Assembly: GCA_021442155.1 (NCBI GenBank)
Contig: CM038216.1
Span: 158,891,983 to 158,955,982 of the forward strand
Source of the DNA: Cymbidium sinense
Taxonomy: Eukaryota; Streptophyta; Magnoliopsida; Asparagales; Orchidaceae
Length of the DNA: 64,000 bases
Direction: 5' to 3'
Both the position numbers and the translations under genes were made by a program. The stretch's first letter is position 1. Each line of letters starts with the position of its first letter. The notes beneath the pieces were generated by a model. It saw nothing but the letters and a program-made list of their open reading frames with translations. It ran no database searches and was not told the DNA's origin. Positions 10,311-22,849 of the stretch are shown here, in pieces.

Positions 10311-12960
10311 AGGCTAGTCAGATCCATGTGACCCATGCGTGGACATGGAGGAAAGGGTCAAGCTACAGGTCAACCCTTCTAGTCTCAAAAACAAATTGAA
10401 AGTCATAAAACTCACTATTGAATTCGGCAATCTATAAGCGAGTACCACTCCATAGAAATTTAAAACCTCTATCAACTTGGTACAAAGAGAGAATCAAAGG
10501 CCACACTAACTCTTTATCCTTCAAAGTATTCACTCGCTCATCTACGCAGACAACCCATATCAAGTAGCTGGAGTTGTCGTAGTAGTACTCATGGAAGATG
10601 CAAGACTCCATTGTCAAGCTAAGGACAGAAGATTCAATCACCTTGAAATTGGATGTTTTCTTTAGAACCGTCATTATCATTCTCGGAAAAGAACTCACTG
10701 AAAGGAAAAAAAATTGCAAGAAAAAAGAAAGGAACTCACACAAGAGGAAAACTACTCACTCGAAGACTATAGAGGCAAGACTATAAAGTCCCACTTAACA
10801 ATGGTCAACAAAATTTATAATCGAGGTGAAAATTTTTCAAAAACAATGAGAACATCATCGCCAAATCTCGCAAAAATCTTGAATGCGTCAAAGCTTTTAA
10901 CAAGTTTATCATAACCAAACAAAGAGTTAAATGAACTCAGCATGAAAAGAATGGCAAATAAAAATAACATTTTCTTTCATTGAAATAAATATTCTTTTAT
11001 TACTACAACAAAAAATTTACATACACTTGCCCGTATTTTTTCCATACATTTATTTGAATTGCCTAGCTATTGGACCCAAGGTCACTTGGTGTCTAGTGAT
11101 CCTTTATTAGACAAGTATTCAAATATAAAATTGGCGCTCACGATAAAGAGAGAAGACCCGCTCAACTCATCACAATGACCAAGCGAGATCAAATCGGCAT
11201 CCACAACCGCCAACATTCTCTGCAACTCGATGTCCATGGCCGCCAACTTTCTCAGCAGTTTGATCATTTGCCTGTCCGAGTTTACTCCTTCAAAGAGAGT
11301 TACTCTCTACTACAAATAAATAAACTCAAAGGAAGGAGTAGATGGATGTGGCTCCCTCATAGCATAGCCCTCTCATGGGGAAAGGACTCATTCCTTTCTG
11401 ACTTGCCACTCTCGCAATGAGACGACAAAGAGAAATCCGCCATTATCTCATGAATATTTGCCAGAGTAAAACAAGTCGCTCCGACGGTTGAAAGTGTTAG
11501 GGCTACCAAATCCTTCACTGGCAATGAAAAATCCACTCCCAAAGAAAAACTCAAAAACACCAAATTGTCGGAGTCATCTAACAGTTGGCAACAATAGGAA
11601 TCTCTTCCACTGAAGTCGCCCTATACAACGAGAAACAATATCATCAACTATAGATAAAGGAATTCCTACAAGGCATTTGGTCAAAAGCATCATCCTTAGG
11701 AAAAGAAGCCACAGTTAAACCAAATTAACTTCTTTGACATTCGGTTGATATTTGAACAATTCCCCTACTGTGAGATGAATACTCGTCTCAGAACTACCTA
11801 GAGGTTCCAAAGGAATGTCCATGGGAGCCAGCAACTGGCCATCATATCCCTCTACGAACTCATGGATACTTGACATACTTAGTTGCAACAATAAAATGAA
11901 CAAGATTGCATAGAAACAATATCATAAATGTGAAATTCATATCACAATGAGAGAGGCTTTCGCTACCCTTTGCTAAGAAGTTCTAGCCAACCTACTCAAC
12001 AATACTTTCCTCCATCGAGTGTGAGGAAAATCCTCTTCCTCTTCCCCCTAAACACTCAGCACCATCTCTATATTCTGAACAGGGGGAGGATCCACTAATT
12101 CTGTAGTAGTGCTCCAATCCACTATACTAGAGTACTCTCTTTCACTCCCAAGTCCTTGCCACTATCTTAAGCGAGAGTAGTAGTCTCAATCCCAGCCAAC
12201 GCCATCAATGCCAAAGAACTCGCTTCAGCAGAAGGCGTTGTAACAACCTCTCCAGCTGCCTTCTTGGCTCCTTTTTTTCTTCTTTTTTTGTAGAGTTGAC
12301 CAAAGCTCGATGTGATGTATATCACTACAAGGCCATTTAAATCCATGACGATGGTTTGTCAAACTAGCAAAAAGAATTCGACAAGGAAAAATAAGACGTA
12401 CTTTGAGAAGATCGTGACAGAAAAGTAGCTCTAGAGCTCAAATTCTTTTTATTGAGCACACACATGGGCTCAACAAGCACCCATAAATAACAAGGGATTG
12501 ACACAGAAACGTGAAGAAATCGCTCTAAGCAAGCATGAAGAAAGACCCTCCTAGCCATATGACCAGCATCAAATAACTATCCTCAAATATAAAGACTAGT
12601 CCTTATACGGGAGACTATGCTGCCAGACACTCACATCATACAGCTCGCACGATTATAGCTGGCGACCACACTTGAGAACTCATCACTCGGCATATATCAC
12701 TCGTCCACCATCCAAATCGTGGGCAAGTCCCTTCTTATGTAACCGAAATAGCTGATATATACTTATGTATCTGCCTCCCAATCATATAAAAAACAGGATT
12801 CTCAAGGATGCGGGGATCTTTTTCTCTTTTAGACTTTTTCTCAAAGAAGATGGAGAGATTCTTGTACTCTAACCCCTTATTATACTTTTACTCTCTGACA
12901 TAATGAAATTTCTTATATTTCTGGCTTTTTTTTATTCTATTTTCTATTCACTTTGTCCCA
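10311..12960. mobile_element. Decayed retroelement sequence, probably Tat-type 3' region and LTR
   Basis: No intact ORF is present. On the plus strand, 10790-10850 reads TMVNKIYNRGENF, which resembles the YxxR(V)xxYYNxxV stretch of gypsy integrase C-termini. On the minus strand, 12300 down to 11715 gives a Lys/Arg-rich start (KKRRKKG) followed by acidic and Ser/Thr-rich text. 11082-11267 looks coiled-coil-like (LLRKLAAMDIELQRMLAVVDA), as in the antisense ORF of Tat elements. 12580-12960 looks like an LTR end (TCTTGTACTCTAACCCC before an AT-rich tail). It may be the other half of the element at 1-2717, split by the chromovirus, but no junction proves this. Confidence 0.4.
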
Positions 12961-14127
12961 CTTGATTTAGTACTACTCTTTGTATGCCTAAAGAAAGGTT
13001 CTACATTTCTCCACGACAAGTTTGAATTCAACAATCATCTATGCAAATTCAATAAAATTAAACCGATGGAAGCAATTCAAAATATGTCATTTACATATCC
13101 ATAGAATATCTAATAACCTCATGATTCTTAAAAGAATATTAAACTTTGTTTAATGAATACCTCAACATTTTTGCTATCTTACATCAACTACACATCAATC
13201 ATGACAATAAAATTTAATCTCAATCTAACTCAACCTCAACTTTTATAATTTTTTTTTATAAAAACTAGAATAAAAATCTAGTGAGTTATGAGGCTCGGCA
13301 AGATAAATAACTCTACTACAAAATTTAAATAATCAAAAATAGTAAACAAGTAACTAGCATCATTTAATTAGTACTTTGTTCTAACATTCAATATTAACAT
13401 TGATTATATAAAGATTTCTATTAATATGCTTACATAAAAAAATGTCGATAGCAAATTGTCTCATAATATCATGTCCCACTCAAAGATTTAAATAGTTACA
13501 TATTTAGTTAATTAGGTCAATTCATTCTTTACTTATTTTCATCAAATTATTTTTTCTCTTCACTTTTACCTTGGAATATATTATGTATAGATTTTAGATT
13601 TATTAATCATCATATGGTAATGAATTGTAGAATCACATTACATAATAAAGGGTGCAAATTATGACTGAAAGCCATAATAAGAAGTTTGATAGAACCCCTC
13701 ATTATCACTTTTGAATAATATGAACCCTTTGACTATGTAGTAGACTCTTTTACTCCGCTTATATAGGTACCATAAACACATCATTACTGACCTCTCTCTC
13801 CATCATATTAAATTTCTTAAGCCCAACACATTTCATCATTGAACATTTAAAAAAATTTGCTTTATTTTTAAATGTGCTTTACATTTAAAAATATGTTAAT
13901 AAATTGTATATATAAATGAGCAATTTACATGTATCACATGTCCTATTTTTAAAATGTTGCCAAAATATTTGTATAATCAGAATACATCTAATTATAAGCT
14001 CATATCAACAAAATTTATGTGGTCATTTATATATAAACAATAAGTTGTAAAATCAGTTCTGAATTTGTTTGTTCTACATTTGGAATCTGATATAAAGGAT
14101 ATGTAAAGAATTGAGTAAAAAATTACT
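12961..14127. other. AT-rich non-coding stretch
   Basis: I see no gene, RNA or mobile-element signature here. The sequence is strongly AT-rich with scattered homopolymer runs. Confidence 0.5.
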
Positions 14128-14130
14128 TTA

Positions 14131-14450
14131 TAGTTGTTTGGTTGAGAAACTTTGGATTCAAACATTTTGTTTGGTTGATAAAATGTAATGTAAAAATGTG
14201 AAAGTTTGATCAGCCTGGGGATCACGTGCCGGCGTGGCGCCGGCAGGTGGCAGCGGCAACAGCAGCATGTGGCCGCGCCGATGGCCGGCAGCCGGCTGGC
14301 GAGCGGAATGAGGCCGGCTGATGCGGCGAGAAACAGCCGGCGCATGCGTTGCGGCAGAGCCAAGCTCACTTACATTATCTATTTGGAATTCAGATTTGGT
14401 GTATTTGAAATGCAGAGGAATTTTATTTTAGTTGGAACCGAAGCGGCAGA
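14131..14450. mobile_element. PIF/Harbinger-type MITE with GC-rich core (right end unclear)
   Basis: The left end reads TAGTTGTTTGGTTGAG after TTA (14128-14130). It then has the family's AT-rich arm, and at 14205-14360 a very GC-rich core with repeated GCCGGC words. A matching right arm can be followed to about 14440 (GTATTTGAAATGCAG..TTTTATTTTAG), but the terminal repeat itself is not clear. The plus-strand ORF through the core is composition-driven. Confidence 0.5.
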
Positions 14451-14674
14451 AATGTTCAAGCCGTCGTTGAAAATGCGGTCGCATTCAATCTTGTATTCTC
14501 CAAGCACCTACAATATGAAGAATTTCTAATACATCGTACACAATACTAATTCTCATTTAAATTCACATGCAAAAATATAAAGAATATTTACTTCTTAATT
14601 TGGAAATTGCATGTTTTACCTAATACATAATCGACTTTCTCAAATTGGTCATTTTGAATGCTCTATCATTTGTA

Positions 14675-15705
14675 ACAACAACAACAAGCCTTTATCCCAC
14701 TAAGTGGGGTTGGCTACATGAATCCTTCATATCCATTGTGTTCTATTATATGTCAAATTTTCATTTAATTCAAGTATACTACGGTCATTTTTTATACATC
14801 TTAGCCATGTCTTTTTAGGTCTACCTCTGCTCTCTGTCGGTCATTGGACGATTCGGCGGCTTTATGTGGTCAAACCATCTAAGGCAACTCTCTAATCTTA
14901 CACCATTATCCAACTTTTTCTAACATACTCATTTTGTATTTTATCTCTAAGAGTAAAGCCACTCATCCACCTGAGCATCCTTATCTCTGCAACACTTAAC
15001 TTAGTCTCATGCTTCTCTTTTATTTGTCAACATTCTGCATCATAAATCATTGCAGGTCATACCACCATCTTATAAAATTTTCCTTGTTTAAGCAGTACTT
15101 TTCTATCACACAACAGGCCAGATGCATTTCTCCACTTCAACCATCCAACTTGAATTATACTAATAACATCTCCATCTATTTCACCATCATTTTGAACAAT
15201 GAGCCTAAATATCAATCTCACTCTTTTTAATGACTTGTTCACCTAATGTCACAACACTACTACTATAACTTCTACAACTAAAATTACACACCATATATTC
15301 AGTTTTAGATCTACTTTAACGAAAACCTTTAGACTCTAAGGTTGACCTCCATAATTCAAGTTTCTCTTGGACTCCCTTTCTAGTTTTATCAACAAGAAGA
15401 ATGTCATCAGCAAAAAGCATACACCAAGGTACATCTTCTTGTAAATGCCTAGTAAGAAGATCCATAACTAAAGAAAAAAAGATAAGGGCTTAAAGCTGAT
15501 CCTTGATGTAATCCAACTGAAATAGGAAAATATTTTGTCAATCCTCCTTGTGTTTTGACACAAGTAACAGCTCTAGTATACATATCCTTAATGACTTGAA
15601 TATACCCAATATTAACTCATTTCTTTTCTAGAACTCTCCAAAGAACATCTACCTGGCATGAAACCAAACTGATTGTGAGAAACTTTTGTATCACATCGTA
15701 ACCTA
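14675..15705 (-). mobile_element. L1-type LINE, 5'-truncated, minus strand
   Basis: The minus strand contains the C-terminal half of an L1-like reverse transcriptase. The catalytic FADD lies at 15403-15414 ([12 protein letters not shown]) and GEIDGDVISIIQVGWLKWRN at about 15120-15190. The 3' end is a (TTG)n tail on the minus strand, seen on the plus strand as ACAACAACAACAAGCC at 14675. Compared with the second copy at 62496-64000, this one lacks about 130 bases around 15653 and is cut at its 5' end near 15705. Stops and frameshifts make it inactive. Confidence 0.85.
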
Positions 15706-18304
15706 TTGCAAACAATTAAAAATGTGTGATCGTTTTAAGGATCTATCAAAAAAAAAAAGTAGAGTATAATTTTTTAGATGAAATTTTCATATTATATTTT
15801 CAAAATTTTGGAGTATTAAATTAATAGAGTAAAATTTAAAAATGTCACATCATTTTATACCTCATACCATACTTTTAAGCATACACTATCAAACCATCTC
15901 AAGGCTTATCCTATGCTGAGAAACAAACACAAGGAATTCCACCAAAGTCTTCAAACACCATATCTAATTGTTGAAAGAACCACCTTCATTAGTTTAGATT
16001 TATTGTCAAAACTTGGATCCATGTTCAAACTCCTTCGAGTTTATGGTTATTGTTCATGAACTCACTAAACCTTTGATGCAAATCACTTCATCACCCGTCG
16101 ATATTGCCACCCGAAATAATCATCTTATGATTGAAACATCTCAGGAGCTTTTTGATTAAGTTTGGAGCAATCAAAGCATCGATTCTTTGATGAATAAAAG
16201 ATTCCATATTCTATACAATAAAGGGGACACTCACATTTATAAGGCTTTAAGTAAGATGTCCCATATGATTATAGGATACTTTATCATCCCCTTTTATGCT
16301 GATGTATTTTTCTTTTTCTCTAACAATCCCCAATTAATTGCCTTGTAATACTTATATCCATAACAATTTTTCTTGTATAAAAAGAAGTAATTAAAATTAG
16401 CATCAAGGGCTTAGATTGATAAATTAAATTAACTTTATTATTTATAATGACTATATAAAGTGTAATCCCATAAAATTGTGAAAAGACGAGACAAAAAATT
16501 TCTCCAAAAATTTATATCCTACTTTCTGTAGTACCAAAAATAACAAGAAAGATTTTCGTAGGATTTTAAATTTTATATTGATCATTTTTAATATATAAAA
16601 ATATATATGAATTATTGAGTTTAATAGCAATTATTTATGAAAACCAATTTCTTAAAGCTATTGATTAAATTTACTATTCACCAAATTAATTCACTATTCA
16701 TCTAATTTGACTTATCTTAAATTAAGAGCACTTACATTAATCAATCGATAAATAAAAAGTTGTAAATGGTTATAAATTAATTTAATTAGATAATTAATTA
16801 CTTGTTAGAATATCTTTAGAATATTCTCTTATTATCCTTATTCCCTTTCTCAATATTGTGTGCTATGGAGTCAAAGATAGACAAGCTAGGGAGCTGCATA
16901 AGAGAGAACATAGAAGAAAGCAAAAAAAAAGGAGAAAAAAGAAGAAGAAAAAAAACAAAAAGAAAAGGAGAGAAAGAAAGAGAGAAACTTGAAAATTAAG
17001 ATAAGATCTAATTTTACACATTTCTTTAGAAATTGATTTTTCACATTGTTTCCTCAAGTCAAAGTTGAAATTAAGTAAACTTATATAAGGAGTTCCATTG
17101 AGGCAAAAGGTTATTTTACGATTAAATTAAGTTAATTCGAATTAAAAATTAGGAATATAGTTTAATATAAAACATTTTAATTATTTTAGATTATTTACAA
17201 TGAAAGAAGTTTTATGATGTTCAATTTGATGAGGTAATTGTCATTTGGGTAAGACATGCAATTCCTAGTTCAAAAAATAAATTTTCTTTAATCTTTTTGC
17301 ATGTGTATTAATACAAATTTGATTTATGTGTGCAATACATTACAAATTTCTCATATTGAAAGATACATGTTTACACCTCACAACTCATGCATAAATGACC
17401 ACACATAAATTTTAAAATGCTCATAATTAATTGTTTTATGAGTATACAAATATTTTGTTAATAAGTGAGAATTAAAAAAGAATCTAATATTTGTATATTG
17501 CCCATTTATGCATACAATTTAAAATGAAGTCCATATTTATTTAAAAATTAAAATATAAAAATATATTGAGCTTAAGAAATATCATATCATTTGAGTTAAA
17601 TTAACAATGACATGTTACGATGTCTCATAAGTGAGGCAAAGGGGCCCTCAATATTGGATTCAATTAAATTTTATGATATAGCCTTCACATTGAGTTTATA
17701 CTCTTTGACATGTGAAGTGAGTCTGTGATCATTACCTTATGATAATCAATAAATCTAAACATCCATATATTACATATTTAATGCTATGTGAATTATAAAT
17801 TAATGAAAATAAATAAACAAATGAATAATTTGAAACAATTAAATTAATGTGTAAGTATTTATATCCTTGATAAGCATAATACACCAAGAAATTTTGTTTT
17901 TAGTATTTTGTTATTATTCTATTAGTGCAAACATATTAAATTTAATCCATATGCACTAAATTTTAAATTTTAATATTAAAATAATATGCTAGTGAAAATA
18001 CTTAATTTATGACTACGACCACTTATGATTAACATACATGTTGTCTACTATCCTTGAGTATTTGAATTCTATGAAAGAATTATTTATCTTACTAACCTTT
18101 ATAGTTCATTAGATTATTATGATTATTTTCACAGGACAAGAAAAAAATAAAAGCTGAGGTTGAGCAAGAATTTGGTTCAAAGCTTTATAGTTGATGTAAG
18201 ATATGTATCGTTGCATAAGAAACATAAGATTTATTAATGAGCTGAAAAACAATAACTGAAAGGTTATGAATTACTTCCACAAAATTTAATTGGTTTGATT
18301 TTAC
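15706..18304. other. AT-rich non-coding stretch with a polypurine run
   Basis: No coding segment is recognised. 16904-16987 is an almost pure A/G run on the plus strand. Elsewhere there are only AT-rich low-complexity stretches. Confidence 0.5.
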
Positions 18305-18307
18305 TAA

Positions 18308-18817
18308 GGGACTATTTGGTTAGAAGTAAATGTAATATACCATAAATCAAATGACTGCAATTTTCAAATTCTATTGTTTGGTTGGCTGCATTTATAATGT
18401 AGTGAATTTTTGGAGTGAATTTGAAATACACTTAACTGTCCAATTTTGACGTATTTGAAATTCACCAAATTTGAGTGAATTTCAAATACACCAAGCAGTG
18501 TAAATTGAGACTACTCACTATCGCCGACATCCCTCACCGCCAACCACCACCACCGGCATCCCTCACCACCAACCACCACCGCCACCGACAGCCATCAGCC
18601 ACCGCCGACCACCGCAACCCATCACCACTGGCCGTCGCTACCTATCGTCGTCGCCCATCGCCGCCCGTCAACAAATACTTTCCATTACTTTAGTTTTACC
18701 AAACAAAAAAAAAAGTAAAATGCATTTGTAGAGTTTTTATCCAAACAACCTAAAATATTTCAAATACATTATTTTTATTTTACACTGCACTTCAAATTCA
18801 GCCAACCAAATAGACCA
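18308..18817. mobile_element. PIF/Harbinger-type MITE, TAA target duplication
   Basis: The ends are GGGACTATTTGGTTAG on the left and, reversed, TGGTCTATTTGGTTGG on the right. TAA flanks both sides (18305-18307 and 18818-18820). A 3-base TWA duplication and TGTTTGG-like termini are typical of PIF/Harbinger (Tourist-like) elements. The centre (18525-18670) is a GC-rich run of CCACC/CCGCC words inside otherwise AT-rich arms. It encodes no protein that I would support. Confidence 0.8.
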
Positions 18818-19279
18818 TAAATCAATGTGAATTGTAATAAAGAGTTATATATAATATTGGAGTAGGACACCAAAATAAGTGTTGGAGATAGATTCAATCA
18901 ACCAAATCATAATCATCACTATTACGTCCTACGTCAATTAAAAAGAAATTATCATAGAGTGTGACATGAAGAATAAAGTAAATACCATATTTATCAAAAC
19001 ACTAAGGAATAATATAATTATTGTTTAGATTTGTGTACATAATATATTATTTAGAAGCACCAAAGAATGTGTAAAAAATTCCTATTCACAATGAGCAACA
19101 ATTCTGAAATGAGCATAATAGGAAAACTCAAAAGTTGTCTTAGGATTAGGTGAAAAAAACAACAAAATGATATTTTTATTTGTTAAACTAAGTACAATAA
19201 CAAATTACTCAGAATTTTTAACATTATGATATTTAAATCTAATAAGAACCCTAAAAGTTAATTCACAAGAATAGACTTA

Positions 19280-19651
19280 AGGGTTGTTTGGATGTTAAGT
19301 ACTTAGAATTCCAATGCAAACTAAATGTAATGCAAAGAAAATTCATTGTATTTGAAATAGTTTAGATGTTTGCATGATTGAAGAATAAATTTAAAATATT
19401 AGTATTTTAGTGTTTAGATTGTTACAAACAAATCCCTACTTTTTTATTTTTGCCAATGGTGAATGAGGTGATGACTGATAGCAACCAATGGCAGGCGATG
19501 GGTGAGGAAGGTGATACAACTTGTTCAAAAATCAACAAAAATAAACAAATAGGTGAAATTCAAAAACATCAACAAATTACATTGCAATCCTTTTTCATCT
19601 AACAAAATAACTATTACACTACACTTAGAATAAGTCAAATCAAACAACCCC
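19280..19651. mobile_element. PIF/Harbinger-type MITE, TTA target duplication
   Basis: The left end is AGGGTTGTTTGG and the right end, reversed, is GGGGTTGTTTGA. TTA flanks both sides (19277-19279, 19652-19654). The core near 19455-19510 is a GC-richer GATGGGTGAGGAAGG type stretch, weaker than in the other members. Confidence 0.8.
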
Positions 19652-19990
19652 TTAGTTGAATTAAGAAAGCCTATAAATAGTGAGTACTATAATAATATGA
19701 AAGTTTCACTTATATGTCACTGAAAACAAACCAGACATTATGTTTGGAACAGGTATTTGTGTTTGTTTTAAAGAAAACCCCAAAGAATCTTACTTAATTG
19801 CAATTAAAGATATATTTTCTTATTTAATTAGCACTTTTGTATTAAACTTGTGATTGTCCATGAATTCATGTTGTGCATAGTCATAGAGAATGTTGTGTTT
19901 TCCAAAGAAAATGTTTCTCGTCATTATTTTCAGTTTAAAACCAAAGCTTTGGATCATCTATTGCTTCCTTATTTATGTAACAAGTTGGAG

Positions 19991-19993
<3 letters not shown>

Positions 19994-20051
<58 letters not shown>
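19994..20051. repeat. (AT)n microsatellite
   Basis: An uninterrupted AT dinucleotide run of about 58 bases, followed by a short TACGTATG interruption and a further (TA)4. The ORF reading through it is an artefact. Confidence 0.95.
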
Positions 20052-20055
<4 letters not shown>

Positions 20056-20523
20056 GTATGTATATATATTCCAAGTTGAGAAGTGTTAAAGAATGGTACA
20101 TTTTAGAAAAATAATATTAAAAAAGTGTTATATGGGAGAATATCTAATTAAAAAAATATACATTTATTCATTCATAATTTTCTCCCTTTCATCTATTTCC
20201 TAATGCATTCATCATTTATGACTGTATATAGGTTCCCCTTATTCAATCAATAAGAAACACCAAAATTTTTATAATCAACACTAATGCATTTTATAAAGTT
20301 ACCACTAATGTTCTTGGTCCATATGCAATTTCAGTACTTGGATTTATTGACTTTATCTTTAATACTAAATGGCAAGCCATTCATGGACAAACATTTTTTA
20401 TTATAACAAGGATACCAATAACATTTGGTAATTAGCAAGGAAAAAGAGATGGGCAAAGAAAAATCTCTAGTAAACAAATAAACAATCAAGTTAGAAAGAA
20501 ATTGATCAGTTTAAAGCTACTAC

Positions 20524-20590
20524 CTGATATCCACTGGGCTTGGGGTTGACGATGTAATCATCAAACTCCCCATCAATTGGAGTCCAAAGC
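20524..20590 (-). CDS. RSH1: RSH1 exon f: synthetase domain, DDYIVNPKPSGYQ block
   Basis: The exon is 67 bases and encodes LWTPIDGEFDDYIVNPKPSGYQ-type sequence, the substrate-binding block before SLHT in RelA/SpoT synthetase domains. The acceptor is ...TGTGTAG|GCTTTGG and the donor CAG|GTAGTAGC. The first base completes the Arg codon split with exon e. It is the last exon I can find toward the 3' end, and the expected SLHTAVQ continuation is absent from the remaining 20.5 kb. Confidence 0.9.
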
Positions 20591-20959
20591 CTACACAACC
20601 AATCATTATTGATGATCACGTACCATATGCAACTAATGAATCTATTTTGACACTAACATTTTAACACTAGACATTCCTAATAAAATTTAAGAGTCATTTC
20701 TATGATATGCAGCATGTATATATCTTAAAATACTGCCAGAAAAATTCATATCGTATGATGTAAACAGGGGTAGCTTTGAGGCAATAGAGAATGCAAGAAC
20801 AACAAAGAAACAGAGCTATATACCAAGAACCACAATGAGAGAGAGGGAGAGAGAGTTCTAACAAAAAAGCAATTTATCAGAAGCATTCTTGGAAAGTACA
20901 TGAAAAAATTAAGGCTGCATGAGCTTAACTTTTAGGCGATGAACAGAAAAAAGAGTCAC

Positions 20960-21093
20960 CTATGCACAATGTCAAGAACACTATAGCAGCACTTGACAGC
21001 AGGTCCATGTAAAGTTCCATTTCTGTCGCCAACAACCACCCTTAAGGCACGGGCATCATAAACCTTCCGGATGTCAACATCTTTTCTATTCAT
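20960..21093 (-). CDS. RSH1: RSH1 exon e: synthetase domain core
   Basis: The exon is 134 bases and starts in phase 0 with MNRKDVDIRKVYDARALRVV. It then reads GDRNGTLHGPAVKCCYSVLD and IVH, and ends inside an Arg codon. The YDARALRVVV segment holds the Asp equivalent to the catalytic metal-binding residue of (p)ppGpp synthetases. The acceptor is CTTCTTGCAG|ATG and the donor CATAG|GTGACT. The internal ATG is not a start, because upstream exons join in frame. Confidence 0.92.
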
Positions 21094-22089
21094 CTGCAAG
21101 AAGGTTTAAGATAATATAAAAAAATGTACAATAACTTCCGCTATATATATATAATTCATCCACGGTTAAAATCTACATTGCCATTATGTGAATGTTGACA
21201 ATGAAGCAATTCTCAAAAAACACGTTCATACCGTGTTCAACTCAAACCTTCGTTTGATTATGTTCGACTCATTATTGGGTTGAAATAAATAAATAATTCT
21301 TTAAATTACATAGTATTACTTTTATTTTTTTATTTACTAATTGGTTTATAGTTAACTAGAATGATTCTATTATGTTTGGCTCATTGTTTACTTATTTTCA
21401 TTGGTTTGTATTTAGCTTATGTTCAGTTTGAATTCTAAGAGCTGAACACAAACTCATTCACAAATAATCTCAAATACAAGGCAAATACAAACACAATGAA
21501 TTTTACACAAGCCAGACACAAAAAAACAACTAACTTGTTAAGCCTAACTCATTTAGAACCCTAGAGAGAGGCAAAAAAAAACTCATGGTGATTTTGAAGA
21601 ACAAGTTTTCCCGAAAGAAAAGCTGCCTTAAATATGGTTCGAGCCAAAAAAATTAGTGGCATTTAAAACAAGAGACTATAATAAAGTAATGAGCGAGTTC
21701 AAGTTCCGCATTTCAGCAACATTTTGAGTCATTAAAAATAAAAGAAAATTAGTATTTTCAATCAGTAAACTAATTAAATCACTAAGAATTCACTATGATA
21801 GCATCTAAGTATGATTACAAAGAATCTAGCATATATATTATTGAACAATCAAGTTTGAGATCAGAGTTAATGTCTTTGTTGGGTAAATGCCAAGTTGACA
21901 ATGCAAAGCCAAAGACAAGACAATCCAAGGCTTCGAATAAGACTAAGGTGATGAATGCGTTTGTAAAATCTAAAGTGTACCTCGACTTGGTCGAAGTACC
22001 ATATTAGATAAATGTAGTTGATATTATTGGTTAATAATTCATACCTATTTTCATCAGCTACCATTTCAAGTAACCTTCATAATTATTTC

Positions 22090-22250
22090 TACAGAGGAGG
22101 TACAAATATCACAGGATTTCAGAAAATAAACTTAACAGCAAGTTTACATGTGTACTTCATCATTTACCAATTTAGTTATTGTCACAAACGATTTTCACAA
22201 AACAAGTTCATCTATCACAGGATTTCAAGAGATAAACTCAACGGTAATTT
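22090..22250. repeat. Short tandem duplication inside an RSH1 intron
   Basis: The phrase TATCACAGGATTTCA followed by (A)GA(A/T)AAACT(T/C)AAC recurs at 22107 and 22213, about 105 bases apart. It lies in the 1229-base intron between exons d and e. No function is apparent. Confidence 0.6.
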
Positions 22251-22322
22251 TGATGCTAGTAAAAATCACTGTAAATTGAAACACCAGACCACACTGGCTT
22301 ACACATATCAAGAATGGCATAC

Positions 22323-22389
22323 CTTACAGTATATACTGTACAAGCTTTTTAGCCGGCTAGAAAGATTAACTTCCATTCCCGGAATATAA
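22323..22389 (-). CDS. RSH1: RSH1 exon d: SRLKSLYSIYCK block
   Basis: The 67-base exon encodes YIPGMEVNLSSRLKSLYSIY and CK, with its first base completing a Ser codon from exon c. This is the basic G/SRxKSxYSIY motif at the start of the RelA/SpoT synthetase fold, where the ATP donor binds. The acceptor is GTGTAG|TTATATTCC and the donor TGTAAG|GTATGCC. Confidence 0.9.
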
Positions 22390-22655
22390 CTACACAAAAT
22401 ATAAACATAAAAAACAGATGAGTTATACTATTTGTTCGTTTAGTGAATATTTTAAATTAAATTAAGGATAACTTTCATAAAACTAGCTTCAGGAATAAAC
22501 TAAAAGAAAAACATAGCATTTATTTGAAGCACTCAGTCTCATCTGCTTACATAAGATGTGGTGCAACAAGAGAGACTGAAATGTCAAATGCATAAAAATT
22601 TCAAAACAAGATTTTTTTCGCAATAAATTAGCAAGTAGCCTGTTGCAGGTCATAC

Positions 22656-22849
22656 GAAATAGATATGAGCAACTCCCGTTCGAGTGCTTCCTCACAATCT
22701 GTCAAAGACTTCAAAGCTACAGCAGCATCACTAACAACTTTCGGCATTGTGACCATAGGTTTGGTACATTCCCTGAGTTTATTAACAAATCTACATCGCT
22801 TCTTACGATCCAGCAACAGATCAAAGGGCAATACAGATTGCAAAAGATC
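22656..22849 (-). CDS. RSH1: RSH1 exon c: linker between hydrolase and synthetase halves
   Basis: The 194-base exon opens with DLLQSVLPFDLLLDRKKRCR and ends CEEALERELLISIS, which leads into the synthetase domain. The acceptor is TATCTGCAG|GATC and the donor ATTTC|GTATGACC. The ORF continues past the donor to a stop 25 bases on, so exon use is required. It follows a 26-kb intron. I cannot exclude a further small exon inside that intron, because many RSH1 proteins have a short extra stretch before DLLQ. Confidence 0.9.

Noticed and set aside
14206..14529. 107-codon plus-strand ORF rich in Arg and Ala
   Set aside because: It runs through the GCCGGC core of a MITE; the composition explains the openness and no domain is seen.
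19850..20089. 79-codon ORF
   Set aside because: A third of it is translated (TA)n giving alternating Ile-Tyr.
21210..21565. Third copy of the GAGCTC-type hAT MITE in the RSH1 intron
   Set aside because: ACTCATTTAGAACCCTA at the right and GTGTTCAACTC at the left are suggestive, but no matching ends or 8-base duplication could be found.
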